Positions 53,410-62,420 of a stretch of DNA of 64,000 bases are shown here, piece after piece. The notes below the pieces were generated by a model. The model ran no database searches. It was not told the origin of the DNA and saw only the letters and a program-made list of their open reading frames with translations. Both the position numbers and the translations under genes were made by a program. This DNA is from an uncultured Pseudomonadota bacterium (lineage in GTDB: Bacteria; Pseudomonadota; Gammaproteobacteria; Methylococcales; Methylomonadaceae), in assembly GCA_903848935.1 (NCBI GenBank), contig CAINHO010000038.1, positions 1 to 64,000 on the forward strand. Reading direction: 5' to 3'. Position 1 is the first letter of the stretch; the number at the start of each line of letters is the position of its first letter.

Positions 53410-54779
53410 TAAATAAACATACTCATAACGGCATCAATACGTTGTTGTGCTTTAGATAAAATATCGAGTGAAAAATCGGGATTTAATTTACCGTTTTTTA
53501 ATTTGGCATACGCCGGAATCGAATTGATATATGGCAATTCTTTGGCACGAGCCGTACCAAAATAACTGTGTAATTTTGCCAAAATCACCACATCCACTAA
53601 CGTCAATTTATCGCTTCCACTTTCGTAATACCAATCTTCCGCGTGTTTGGGAATTTCTGTAATTTCTTTTGTAAAACCCAAAGTATGTAGCACTAATGAA
53701 CCGACTGGCGGATTTAAATAGGGCATGACAATTTGTAAATCATTTAAATCAGGATAACTTTCGGGGTGCTGCTCGGCAAAATGAAGTAACGGAATTGCGC
53801 CAATGTCACAGACCAAACCCGCTAATAGCGCGTCTTCAGGGTTTACTTCACCGGATTCTTGCGCGAGTACGAAACTTAAACTCGAAACGTGCAGACTCCG
53901 CTTCCATAATTCCATCATTTTTGCCATGAGTTGGGGGGATTTAGATTGAAATAATTGTTTCACACTAATCCCCATGACCAGTTTTCGAGTTGTCTCTAAA
54001 CCCAGGCGAGTCACTGCAGCGTGGCAGTTTTTAATCGGAGTCGAAGGCGCGTATAACGCACTGTTTGAGACTTGAATCAATTTCGCCACAATCGGTGCAT
54101 CGATTTCAATAATTTTAATGACATCGTTAATGTCAATATCGTTTTCCATGGCTTTGCGAAGTTTAATCGCAACCTGTGGTAACGACGGCAAACTGAGTTT
54201 GTTTTCCCGATAGGCTTGAGCAAAGCTGTTAAAAAACTGCGTGTTAGGGATTTCTTTCGGTAACTCAATGTCGATAATTTCTAAATTACCTACGGGCTGC
54301 GCTCGACTTTTATTGACCCACCATTGCACTAACGTAGTTGGCATCGAAAGAATAGAACTGGGAGATTTTGTCGTTGCCGTTGCGCCGCAAATTTTACCGC
54401 TATTTAGTGGCAAGTTGGCTAATGCCGAACCTTCGTTGATGAGATAACTCGCACCGCCGTCAGATTCTAGTTCGATACTGCCTTTTAGCAAATAGTAAAT
54501 GTGTTCGCTTTTTTCACCCAAAGTAAAAACAACCGAGTCCGCCGGATAACTCAAAACACGGTGTTCAATTTGTGCAATATCGTCATCTTTTAAATCACGA
54601 ATTGGGGCTAATTTTTTCAGTATTGCTAGCGGCTGTTTGATATTGCTTACCGCCGTTGGTTTTGCATTGCTGGTGATAACTGGGGAATCCGTCGCTTTTG
54701 CTAGCTCGGAGGTATTAACCGAGATTTCTTTAACATCTACTGTTTTTTTAGAAAATAGACTGCTTGCCCACGATGCCAT
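53409..54779 (-). CDS. Cyclic-nucleotide-binding-like plus HDOD domain protein (copy 1)
   Basis: A 456-residue paralogue of the preceding entry. The cNMP-like domain is at about 65-150 (SYPADSVVFTLGEKSEHIYY, LLKGSIELESDGG) and HDOD at about 195-415 (LPSLPQVAIKLRKAMENDID, LIQVSNSALYAPSTP, GLVCDIGAIPLLHFAEQHP). The N-terminal 50 residues are Ser/Lys-rich and differ from copy 2. It is upstream in the transcript. The tandem arrangement points to local duplication followed by divergence, mainly of the N-termini. Confidence 0.85.
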   Translation of the reverse strand: MASWASSLFSKKTVDVKEISVNTSELAKATDSPVITSNAKPTAVSNIKQPLAILKKLAPIRDLKDDDIAQIEHRVLSYPADSVVFTLGEKSEHIYYLLKGSIELESDGGASYLINEGSALANLPLNSGKICGATATTKSPSSILSMPTTLVQWWVNKSRAQPVGNLEIIDIELPKEIPNTQFFNSFAQAYRENKLSLPSLPQVAIKLRKAMENDIDINDVIKIIEIDAPIVAKLIQVSNSALYAPSTPIKNCHAAVTRLGLETTRKLVMGISVKQLFQSKSPQLMAKMMELWKRSLHVSSLSFVLAQESGEVNPEDALLAGLVCDIGAIPLLHFAEQHPESYPDLNDLQIVMPYLNPPVGSLVLHTLGFTKEITEIPKHAEDWYYESGSDKLTLVDVVILAKLHSYFGTARAKELPYINSIPAYAKLKNGKLNPDFSLDILSKAQQRIDAVMSMFI

Positions 54780-54810
54780 AATTATTCAATCCGTTAACGC
54801 TTTGTGAAAA

Positions 54811-55233
54811 TTAATTTGTGATTGTTGGGTTGTAAAAAACCGTCGTTTTTGAAAAAGAGTCATGCCAACAATGGTTATTTTGATTGATGAGTGACCAAAA
54901 AAAACCTAACCCGAATGCACCCCATGAAATGAATGCGCCACTAAAACGCCAAAAGGCTTGTGACCAAGTGATTGTTTGGCGGTCGAACGTCAAGACTTGA
55001 AGTTTCCACGCCCGTAATCCCAATGTTTGTCCACCGTGTGTCCAAAACCAGCCATAAAAAATAAAACTAATGGTGAATAAATAAAGTGGGTAAAACCAAT
55101 GCTGCGGGTTAAATGCCTGACCCGCGTTGAAAGGTAAAATTAACGCGGTGGCGACAAAGAGAACACTTATTAGCAAAAGTATGTCGTACACAATAGCGGC
55201 AAAACGACGCATTAAACTCGGTGTATATAGCAT
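54811..55233 (-). CDS. RDD family membrane protein
   Basis: A 140-residue protein with three hydrophobic segments. Typical RDD features are RRFAAIVYDILLLISVLFV with the Arg and Asp of the name, TISFIFYGWFWTHGGQTLGLRAWKLQV and a short hydrophilic tail. The biochemical function of the family is mostly unknown. It lies between the HDOD pair and a small membrane protein and reads in the same direction. Confidence 0.88.
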   Translation of the reverse strand: MLYTPSLMRRFAAIVYDILLLISVLFVATALILPFNAGQAFNPQHWFYPLYLFTISFIFYGWFWTHGGQTLGLRAWKLQVLTFDRQTITWSQAFWRFSGAFISWGAFGLGFFWSLINQNNHCWHDSFSKTTVFYNPTITN

Positions 55234-55275
55234 GAGTCTTAGACGAATACGCCGTGATAATAATTCAACACGAAT

Positions 55276-55455
55276 CTAAATTTTGAATAATGATAATTTT
55301 TGCCCAAAATACATCGTCATCGCCAATAAACCACTAAACATTAACAATGAGAAAAAGAAAGGCGGGCGGTGAAATAATAACACCATCAAATCGCTCACAA
55401 AAACACTAGTCAAAATAGGTTGATCAATTAAGCTAGTGATAATTTTTTTAAACAT
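55276..55455 (-). CDS. Small hydrophobic protein, unknown
   Basis: Starting at the ATG of MFKKIITSLI (55455), which has GGAG 6 bases upstream, the 59-residue product has two hydrophobic stretches (VFVSDLMVLLFH and FFFSLLMFSGLLAMTMYF) and is likely an inner-membrane peptide. A longer frame up to 55479 is possible. No family recognised. 55456-55613 contains only the divergent leader and, as far as I see, no gene. Confidence 0.5.
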   Translation of the reverse strand: MFKKIITSLIDQPILTSVFVSDLMVLLFHRPPFFFSLLMFSGLLAMTMYFGQKLSLFKI

Positions 55456-55613
55456 AACAGCTCCAATTTGAACGCGCATACGTTGTCACATATACAAAGG
55501 ATGAAAAACAGTAGCGATTTTACTCTATTCAAAAGGTTAATGTAAAAGAAAACAAATGTTGATTAACTGTGTGTGAATTGCAATGATATTAGCCACATTA
55601 TGAATAAAACCAA

Positions 55614-57068
55614 TTGAGTGTGAACGCCATTTTAACTTTTTTAAAAAACTTTGCAGATTCGGACAAAAAGCCGATTCGATCAGCAAAAATTGCTCGCCAA
55701 AAATTCATCGAAAAATCGCCTGAAATTCCTCGCGTTGCTGAGAATTACAACGGCGCAACGGTTATTCCACGCCCCGAACACAATGTTTCGCGTCAACAAA
55801 TTAGCGATAACGCGCTCAAAGTTGTCTACAAACTGAAAAAAGAAGGCTATGAGGCATATTTAGTCGGCGGTTGTGTACGCGATTTGCTTCTTGGACGTGA
55901 ACCTAAAGATTTCGATGTTGTGACAAATGCTTTGCCTGAGCAACTGGCGCGGTTGTTTTCAAATTGCCGAATCATCGGAAAACGCTTTCGTTTAGCACAC
56001 ATCATTTACGGTCGCGACATTATCGAAGTGGCAACATTTCGTAAAAGTGGTAGTGAAAAACCCAGCGAAGCCCAGCGTTCAACCAAAGAAGGACGCATTC
56101 TTCAAGACAATCTTTACGGCACAATTGACGACGACGTGTGGCGACGCGATTTCACCGTCAACGCGCTGTATTACAATATCCGCGACTTTTCGATTGTCGA
56201 TTACGTCGGCGGCATGGCAGATCACAAAGCTGGTTTGATTCGCTTAATCGGCGATTCTAACGAACGTTTTCGGGAAGATCCGGTGCGAATGTTACGCGCC
56301 GTGCGGTTTGCGGTGAAATTGGGCTTTAAATTACATCCTGATTGTGAACAAGCGATTCATCTCAACGCGCATTTACTTGCTAGCATTCCTGCCGCTCGTT
56401 TGCATGACGAAGTGACGAAATTATTTTTGACTGGTTATGGCGTACAAACGTTTGAAATGTTACGGCATTACGGTTTGTTCGAAGTGTTATTTCCAGCGGT
56501 TGAAAAAAATCTGTCGCTCGAAGCCTCACACTTTCCAAAAATGATGGTCATTAACGCGCTGAAAAATGCCGATAAGCGTATTGCCGACGGTCAACTCGTT
56601 GCACCTTATTTTTTATTTGCGGCTCTTTTATACGAACCAATGTTGCAACGTACGAAGGAAAAATTGGCGAAAGGAATGCTTGAATCCGATGCGTATTTTT
56701 CGGCAGCGAGCGAAATTTTAACGCAACAAATTCGGCGAATTTCATTGCCGCGCCATTTAACGCTGACGATTCGGGAAGTGTGGAATCAGCAAGCGAAATT
56801 CGAGTTTCGGGTCGGTGCAAAAGCCAGCAAATTATTAACTCATCCGCGTTTTCGGGCGGCGTATGATTTTCTGCTTTTACGCGCTCAAGCGGGTTCAGCA
56901 CCGATGGAATTAGCGGAATGGTGGACGACCTATCAAAAAGTGAATGAATCCGAACGTCGCAAAATGACGCAACCTCAGCAGCAACCCAAAAGTGATAAGC
57001 CGAAGAAAAAACGGGTTTATCGCAAAAAAGCAAAAACAGCCGCCGTGGCAAATTCGGAAGGTGTGTGA
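55614..57068 (+). CDS. pcnB: Poly(A) polymerase I
   Basis: Adds poly(A) tails to mRNA to promote decay. It contains the class II nucleotidyltransferase signature YLVGGCVRDLLLGREPKDFD with the catalytic Asp pair, VATFRKSGSEKPSEAQRS, DDDVWRRDFTVNALYYN and REDPVRMLRAVRFAVKLGF. The C-terminus is a basic tail (KKKRVYRKKAK), usual for gammaproteobacterial PcnB and unlike the CCA-adding enzyme. The start is TTG at 55614 or GTG at 55620; no ATG is available in frame before the conserved region. folK overlaps its stop by one base. Confidence 0.94.
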   Translation: MSVNAILTFLKNFADSDKKPIRSAKIARQKFIEKSPEIPRVAENYNGATVIPRPEHNVSRQQISDNALKVVYKLKKEGYEAYLVGGCVRDLLLGREPKDFDVVTNALPEQLARLFSNCRIIGKRFRLAHIIYGRDIIEVATFRKSGSEKPSEAQRSTKEGRILQDNLYGTIDDDVWRRDFTVNALYYNIRDFSIVDYVGGMADHKAGLIRLIGDSNERFREDPVRMLRAVRFAVKLGFKLHPDCEQAIHLNAHLLASIPAARLHDEVTKLFLTGYGVQTFEMLRHYGLFEVLFPAVEKNLSLEASHFPKMMVINALKNADKRIADGQLVAPYFLFAALLYEPMLQRTKEKLAKGMLESDAYFSAASEILTQQIRRISLPRHLTLTIREVWNQQAKFEFRVGAKASKLLTHPRFRAAYDFLLLRAQAGSAPMELAEWWTTYQKVNESERRKMTQPQQQPKSDKPKKKRVYRKKAKTAAVANSEGV

Positions 57069-57553
57069 TGATTGCTTATTTAGGTTTGGGTAGTAATTTA
57101 GAAACACCGATTGAGCAGTTACGAGCTGCGCGACTGGCGATTGCAAACGTGAATGGCATTTCAGAAATCGCATTTTCGAGTTTATATTGCAGTCCACCGA
57201 TGGGGTCACAAGTTCAACCCGATTACGTCAATGCGGTGATGGCAATTGAAACTGATTTGTTGCCGCTGGAATTATTAACCACGATGCAACACGTTGAAAA
57301 TGAACATGGGCGAGTTCGCAATGAACGTTGGGGCGCACGCACTTTGGATATTGATATTTTGTTGTTGGGCGACAAAGTTTTAGATTTGCCAGATTTGATT
57401 GTGCCACATTACGGCATGGCGGAACGCGCTTTTGTGTTGTATCCGTTAGCTGAAATATCGCCCGATTTAGATATTCCAAAATACGGAAAACTTGCAGATT
57501 TAGTGGCGTGTTGTCCATTAGACGGTTTAGAGCGTTTGTCCGATGCTGCCTAG
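57068..57553 (+). CDS. folK: Dihydropteroate pyrophosphokinase FolK (HPPK)
   Basis: Transfers pyrophosphate from ATP to 6-hydroxymethyl-7,8-dihydropterin in folate synthesis. Features: LGLGSNLETPIEQLRAA near the start, QPDYVNAVMAIETDLLPLEL, and RWGARTLDIDILLLGDKV with the catalytic Asp pair. The ATG at 57068 overlaps the pcnB stop (TGATG). pcnB-folK-panB-panC is a standard gammaproteobacterial order. The panB start lies 11 bases inside folK. Confidence 0.95.
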   Translation: MIAYLGLGSNLETPIEQLRAARLAIANVNGISEIAFSSLYCSPPMGSQVQPDYVNAVMAIETDLLPLELLTTMQHVENEHGRVRNERWGARTLDIDILLLGDKVLDLPDLIVPHYGMAERAFVLYPLAEISPDLDIPKYGKLADLVACCPLDGLERLSDAA

Positions 57554-58361
57554 TTATCTAACGCAAAATTCAAGTTCGCCGCTCACGCATTTAGATTTAT
57601 TAGCGATGAAACAGCGTGGCGAAAAAATTGTGTGTTTAACCGCTTACGATGCGAGTTTCAGTGCATTGATTGATGCAGCAGGAATTGATGTAATTTTGGT
57701 AGGTGATTCGCTCGGTATGGTCATTCAAGGTCATGCGACGACATTGCCGGTGAAAATTGACGACATGATTTATCACACCCGCTGTGTCACAAAAATGTGT
57801 AAACGGGCGTTAGTGATTGCTGATTTACCATTTATGACTTATGCCACGCCCGAATCGGCAGCGCAAAATGCCGCTGCGTTGATTCAAACCGGCGGCGCAC
57901 AAATGGTTAAATTAGAAGGTGCGAAAATTGAGACCGTCCAATTTCTAGTCGCGCAAGGAATTTCAGTGTGTGGGCATTTAGGATTGTTGCCGCAATTTAT
58001 TCATCAACTCGGTGGTTATAAAGTACAAGGTAAAGTCGCTGAAGCCGCCGCGCAATTAGTTGCCGATGCGGTAACAATTCAAAATGCAGGCGCAACGTTG
58101 TTGATTTTAGAATGTGTCCCAGCCGATTTAGCGCGACAAATTACGGAACAACTCACCATTCCGGTCATCGGTATCGGTGCAGGAAATTCATGCGACGGAC
58201 AGGTTTTAGTTGTCTACGATATGCTTGGCATCAGCACCGGCAAACGTCCCCGCTTTTCTAAAAATTTTCTCAGCGACACCAACTCGATTGAATCCGCGTT
58301 AAAAAATTATTCCACTGCCGTTAAACAAGGCGAATTTCCTAGTGTCGCCCACAGTTTTTAA
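57543..58361 (+). CDS. panB: 3-methyl-2-oxobutanoate hydroxymethyltransferase PanB
   Basis: First committed step of pantothenate synthesis (ketopantoate from ketoisovalerate). TIM barrel of 272 residues. Features: KIVCLTAYDASFSALIDAAG, VGDSLGMVIQGH (metal and substrate), DLPFMTYATPESAAQNAA and PVIGIGAGNSCDGQVLV. It overlaps folK by 11 bases and precedes panC by 20. Confidence 0.95.
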   Translation: MLPSYLTQNSSSPLTHLDLLAMKQRGEKIVCLTAYDASFSALIDAAGIDVILVGDSLGMVIQGHATTLPVKIDDMIYHTRCVTKMCKRALVIADLPFMTYATPESAAQNAAALIQTGGAQMVKLEGAKIETVQFLVAQGISVCGHLGLLPQFIHQLGGYKVQGKVAEAAAQLVADAVTIQNAGATLLILECVPADLARQITEQLTIPVIGIGAGNSCDGQVLVVYDMLGISTGKRPRFSKNFLSDTNSIESALKNYSTAVKQGEFPSVAHSF

Positions 58362-58381
58362 TTCTCACGTTTCAATTTTTT

Positions 58382-59221
58382 ATGCAAATTTTTCATACCG
58401 TTTCAGAAATTCGTCATTGTGTCCAAAATTGGAATAGTACCTGTGAGCGCGTGGCTTTCGTGCCGACAATGGGCAATTTACACGCTGGACATTTACAACT
58501 GGTACGCGAAGCCAAACGCCACGCCAATAAAGTCGTTGTCAGTATTTTTGTCAACCCGATGCAATTTGGTATTAACGAAGATTTCGCCGCTTATCCGCGT
58601 ACTGAAATCGCAGATTGCGAGCAACTAGCCATCGAAGGTTGTGATTTAGTTTTTTTGCCAAGTATCGAAACGATTTACGCGCCAACCGCGCAAACATTGG
58701 TCAGCGTTTCGCAGATTTCAAAAAATTATTGTGGCGCAGCGAGAATAGGGCATTTCGATGGTGTGGCGACGGTGGTGTGTAAATTATTCAATATCGTGCA
58801 GCCGAGTGTGGCTTTGTTTGGTTTGAAAGATTTTCAGCAATTCGCCGTGATTCAAACGTTGGTACGCGATTTACATTTGCCGATTGAATTGATTGGCGTA
58901 CCAACGGTGCGTGAAGCGGACGGTTTAGCGATGAGTTCGCGCAATGGGTATTTGAACGAACAAGAACGTGCCACTGCGCCGAAAATTTATCAAACATTAC
59001 AACAAGCGCGGGATGATTTACTCGCTGGACAAACTATTGCGGATGTTGAAGAGCGGGCAATTTCAGTATTAACGCAAAGCGGTTTTGACGTGGATTATTT
59101 CAAGGTGGCGCGGCGTTCGGATTTACAATCCGCTATGCCGAATGATGATGCGCTTATTATTTTAACCGCCGTCAAACATGGCAAAACGCGCTTGATTGAT
59201 AATTTGCGGCTCGATAGATGA
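58382..59221 (+). CDS. panC: Pantothenate synthetase PanC
   Basis: Joins pantoate and beta-alanine with ATP. The 279-residue Rossmann protein has the HIGH-like MGNLHAGHLQLVREAKRHA, FVNPMQFGINEDFAAYPR and the KMSKS-like GLAMSSRNGYL. No panD is seen. The stop TGA overlaps the ATG of the helicase gene, so a defence gene is translationally linked to this housekeeping operon. The panC C-terminus looks complete. Confidence 0.95.
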   Translation: MQIFHTVSEIRHCVQNWNSTCERVAFVPTMGNLHAGHLQLVREAKRHANKVVVSIFVNPMQFGINEDFAAYPRTEIADCEQLAIEGCDLVFLPSIETIYAPTAQTLVSVSQISKNYCGAARIGHFDGVATVVCKLFNIVQPSVALFGLKDFQQFAVIQTLVRDLHLPIELIGVPTVREADGLAMSSRNGYLNEQERATAPKIYQTLQQARDDLLAGQTIADVEERAISVLTQSGFDVDYFKVARRSDLQSAMPNDDALIILTAVKHGKTRLIDNLRLDR

Positions 59222-62200
59222 GTGGCATTCGTGATAATCATCGCTTTGGAAAAGTCGGTGATTTTTTAAAAGAAAAAATACAACCTAATGCACAACTGCG
59301 ATTTGTATCGGCATATTTTAGTATTTTCGGATTTGAAGCGTTGCGCGAGCAATTACTGGGTGTTGATAAACTACAATTTCTATTCGGCGAACCCACATTT
59401 GTAAAACAGTTGGACGTATCACAATCTCAGGCAAAAGCATTTCATATTATCGAACAAGATTTATGGCTAAATAACCGCCTTAATCAAAAAGCGATTGCCA
59501 AAATGTGTGCCGATTGGATAACAGAAAAGGTCGAAATTCGTTCACTGATTCAAACGAATTTATTACATGGCAAGCTCTATCACATTGACAACAATGGCGT
59601 TGAATCGGCATTACTCGGCAGTTCCAATTTTACTTTGCATGGTTTGGGCGAAGGCAATTCAAACATCGAATTGAATTTAGTGGTGGATAGCGACCGCGAT
59701 AGACGGGATTTAAAACGTTGGTTTGATGGAATTTGGAACGACAAAACGTTGGTTCAAGATGTGAAACAAGAGGTGTTGAATTATTTAACGCAGCTTTATT
59801 ACAACCATTCGCCACAATTCATTTATTACAAAACGCTTTACCACGTCTTTTATGAGGATTGGCAACGTTATCAAGAACAACGTGAAGCTACTGAAAAAAG
59901 TTTAAATAAATCGGAAATTTGGAATACTTTATTTGATTTCCAAAAAGAAGGCGTAGTTCACGCGATTACTAAAATTGAAACGCATAACGGCTGTATTTTG
60001 GCAGATAGCGTGGGACTGGGTAAAACTTACGAAGCCCTTGCAGTTATTAAGTATTTCGAGGTGAAATATCACAATGTTTTAGTTTTATGTCCAAAAAAAC
60101 TCAGTGAAAACTGGTTGCTTTATTCGTCGCGTTATCAACGCCAACTCAATCCGTTAAAAACAGACAAGTTAAATTACACAGTATTAAGCCACACGGATTT
60201 AAGTCGTGAAAAAGGCTTTTCAAACAATGTGGATTTAAGTGATTTCGATTGGAGTTTGTTTGACTTAATTGTTATCGATGAATCGCACAACTTCCGTAAT
60301 GATAGCAAAGGCAAAAACGGCAAATCACGCTACCAACGATTGCTTGAAGACGTGATTCAAGCAGGTGAAAAAACGAAAGTTTTATTATTGTCGGCAACGC
60401 CTGTAAATAACGATTTGTCGGATTTGTATAATCAAATTCGTTTCATTAGTGCCGATGACACTCATGCCTTTGCAAACATTGGTGTTGTCGATACGAAAAA
60501 AACATTACGAGCCGCTCAAAATGCTTTTCATGATGCTGTTAAAAACAAACGTCAGTCACAACTAGCCCACCATTTAAACGCGGATTTTTTCAAATTACTC
60601 GATGCAATTACGATTGCCCGTTCACGCAAACACATTGAACGTCACTATCCCGATGTTGCCAAAGAATTAGGCGGCTTTCCAAAACGTTCAAAGCCTAAAT
60701 CTATTTATTACGACATGGATACGCTTGGCGTATTTCCTTCGTTTGTCGGTATAGAAAAAGAAATTTCAGCCTATCAATTGTCGTTATTCAATCCGACGAA
60801 ATACCTGCTCAACGAATACCGCGATTTACCTGAATATCAAAGCAAAGTAAAAAACTTCACTCAAGAAAACCGTGAGCATTATTTAATCGGCATGATGAAA
60901 GTGAATTTTTTAAAACGTCTTGAAAGTTCCGTTGTTTCATTTGCTGACACGATGATTCGAACGGTTATCAAAATTGAACAATTGATTGAAAAAATACAAC
61001 GATTTGAAGACATCGACAGTTTAAGTGAAAACGATTTTGATGATGACGAAGAACTAAGCGACGCGCTGGCGGTCGGTAAAAAAATCAAATTCCAATTGAA
61101 ACATTTGGATTGTTCACGATGGTTGCAAGATTTAGAAAGCGATAAAAAACAGCTCTCGAAATTGCGGGACATTGCACAAAATGTATCGCCGCAACGTGAC
61201 GGTAAATTACACGAATTAAAAGAATTGATTACCCATAAAATCAGTAATCCAACCGTCGATAAGCAAGGTAAATCGATTAAAAAAGTGCTGATTTTTACTG
61301 CATTTTCTGATACTGCCCAGTATTTGTACAACGCATTGAAAGCCGATTTAGGCGTTCATTGTGGTTTGGTGACGGGTTCAAAATGCGAAGCGACTTTAGG
61401 CGCGACAAATTTCAACGACGTGTTAATCAATTTTTCACCCACCGCCAAAAAACGCAATGGTTTTAAAAATACGCTTACTGAAGAAATCGATGTGTTGATT
61501 GCCACCGATTGTATTTCGGAAGGGCAAAATTTGCAGGATTGCGATTGGGTGATTAACTACGATATTCATTGGAATCCCGTGCGTTTGATTCAACGGTTTG
61601 GACGAATTGACCGCATTAACAGCCAAAACAAAGAAGTTTCGATGATTAACTTCTGGGCGACGGCTGAACTCGATCAGTATTTGAATTTGAAAAATCGGGT
61701 TGAAGCGCGAATGGCATTAGTCGATATTTCTGCCACAGGTTCGGATAATTTGTTGCTCACCGAAGACGATGCCAACGATGAATTAAATTATCGTGATGAA
61801 CAGCTAAAACGCATGAAAGATGAAGTGTTGGATTTAGAAGAACTCAATGATGGCTCGACGCTAACTGATTTTAATTTTGATGATTATCGTGCAGATTTAG
61901 GCGGCTATTTGGATTTGGAACGCGACAAACTTGCCAACGCGCCACCTGGTCTTTATGCCGTTGTACCTGAGCAACCTGATTTAAATATCCATAAAGGCGT
62001 TATTTTTTGTCTACAACAAAAGGTTTATCAACAAGAAAAGGGGCAGCAAGTGAATCCGCTCACGCCGTTTTTTCTGATTTATATTCAAGACGATGGCAAA
62101 GTCAGGCATAACTTTGTTGAAGCAAAACACACGCTCGAAATTTTCAAAACGTTGTGCGTTGGTAAAGAGAAACCTTATGAGGCCTTATGCCAATTATTCG

Positions 62201-62400
62201 ATGACCAAACCAATGACGGCAGTGACATGACGTATTATTACGACTTGGTGGCAAAATCTGTCGATGCGATTAGCGAAGCCTTTCAAGAAAAAGAAATTAT
62301 AAAGTTAGCCACAGGACGTGGCGCATTATTGCCAATCGTTTCACAACAAATCACAAACCCAACCGATTTTACGTTGGTCACATGGCTCGTAATTAGCTAA
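59218..62400 (+). CDS. PLD-like nuclease domain fused to SNF2-family helicase, probable defence protein
   Basis: A protein of 1060 residues. The N-terminus (about 20-170) is a phospholipase D-like nuclease module with H117-G-K119 followed by GSSNFT (134-139), the HxK...N pattern; one HKD copy is visible, so it may act as a dimer. A superfamily 2 helicase follows: Walker A SVGLGKT (264-270), motif II DESH (354-357), motif III SATPVNN (392-398), and C-terminal CISEGQNLQ (765-773) and motif VI RFGRIDRI (near 791-798). It overlaps panC by 4 bases (ATGA), and the methyltransferase-like gene begins 20 bases after its stop. Such a pair is typical of restriction or phage-defence islands. Confidence 0.8.
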   Translation: MSGIRDNHRFGKVGDFLKEKIQPNAQLRFVSAYFSIFGFEALREQLLGVDKLQFLFGEPTFVKQLDVSQSQAKAFHIIEQDLWLNNRLNQKAIAKMCADWITEKVEIRSLIQTNLLHGKLYHIDNNGVESALLGSSNFTLHGLGEGNSNIELNLVVDSDRDRRDLKRWFDGIWNDKTLVQDVKQEVLNYLTQLYYNHSPQFIYYKTLYHVFYEDWQRYQEQREATEKSLNKSEIWNTLFDFQKEGVVHAITKIETHNGCILADSVGLGKTYEALAVIKYFEVKYHNVLVLCPKKLSENWLLYSSRYQRQLNPLKTDKLNYTVLSHTDLSREKGFSNNVDLSDFDWSLFDLIVIDESHNFRNDSKGKNGKSRYQRLLEDVIQAGEKTKVLLLSATPVNNDLSDLYNQIRFISADDTHAFANIGVVDTKKTLRAAQNAFHDAVKNKRQSQLAHHLNADFFKLLDAITIARSRKHIERHYPDVAKELGGFPKRSKPKSIYYDMDTLGVFPSFVGIEKEISAYQLSLFNPTKYLLNEYRDLPEYQSKVKNFTQENREHYLIGMMKVNFLKRLESSVVSFADTMIRTVIKIEQLIEKIQRFEDIDSLSENDFDDDEELSDALAVGKKIKFQLKHLDCSRWLQDLESDKKQLSKLRDIAQNVSPQRDGKLHELKELITHKISNPTVDKQGKSIKKVLIFTAFSDTAQYLYNALKADLGVHCGLVTGSKCEATLGATNFNDVLINFSPTAKKRNGFKNTLTEEIDVLIATDCISEGQNLQDCDWVINYDIHWNPVRLIQRFGRIDRINSQNKEVSMINFWATAELDQYLNLKNRVEARMALVDISATGSDNLLLTEDDANDELNYRDEQLKRMKDEVLDLEELNDGSTLTDFNFDDYRADLGGYLDLERDKLANAPPGLYAVVPEQPDLNIHKGVIFCLQQKVYQQEKGQQVNPLTPFFLIYIQDDGKVRHNFVEAKHTLEIFKTLCVGKEKPYEALCQLFDDQTNDGSDMTYYYDLVAKSVDAISEAFQEKEIIKLATGRGALLPIVSQQITNPTDFTLVTWLVIS

Positions 62401-62420
62401 ATACAAACGGATTATTTCCA

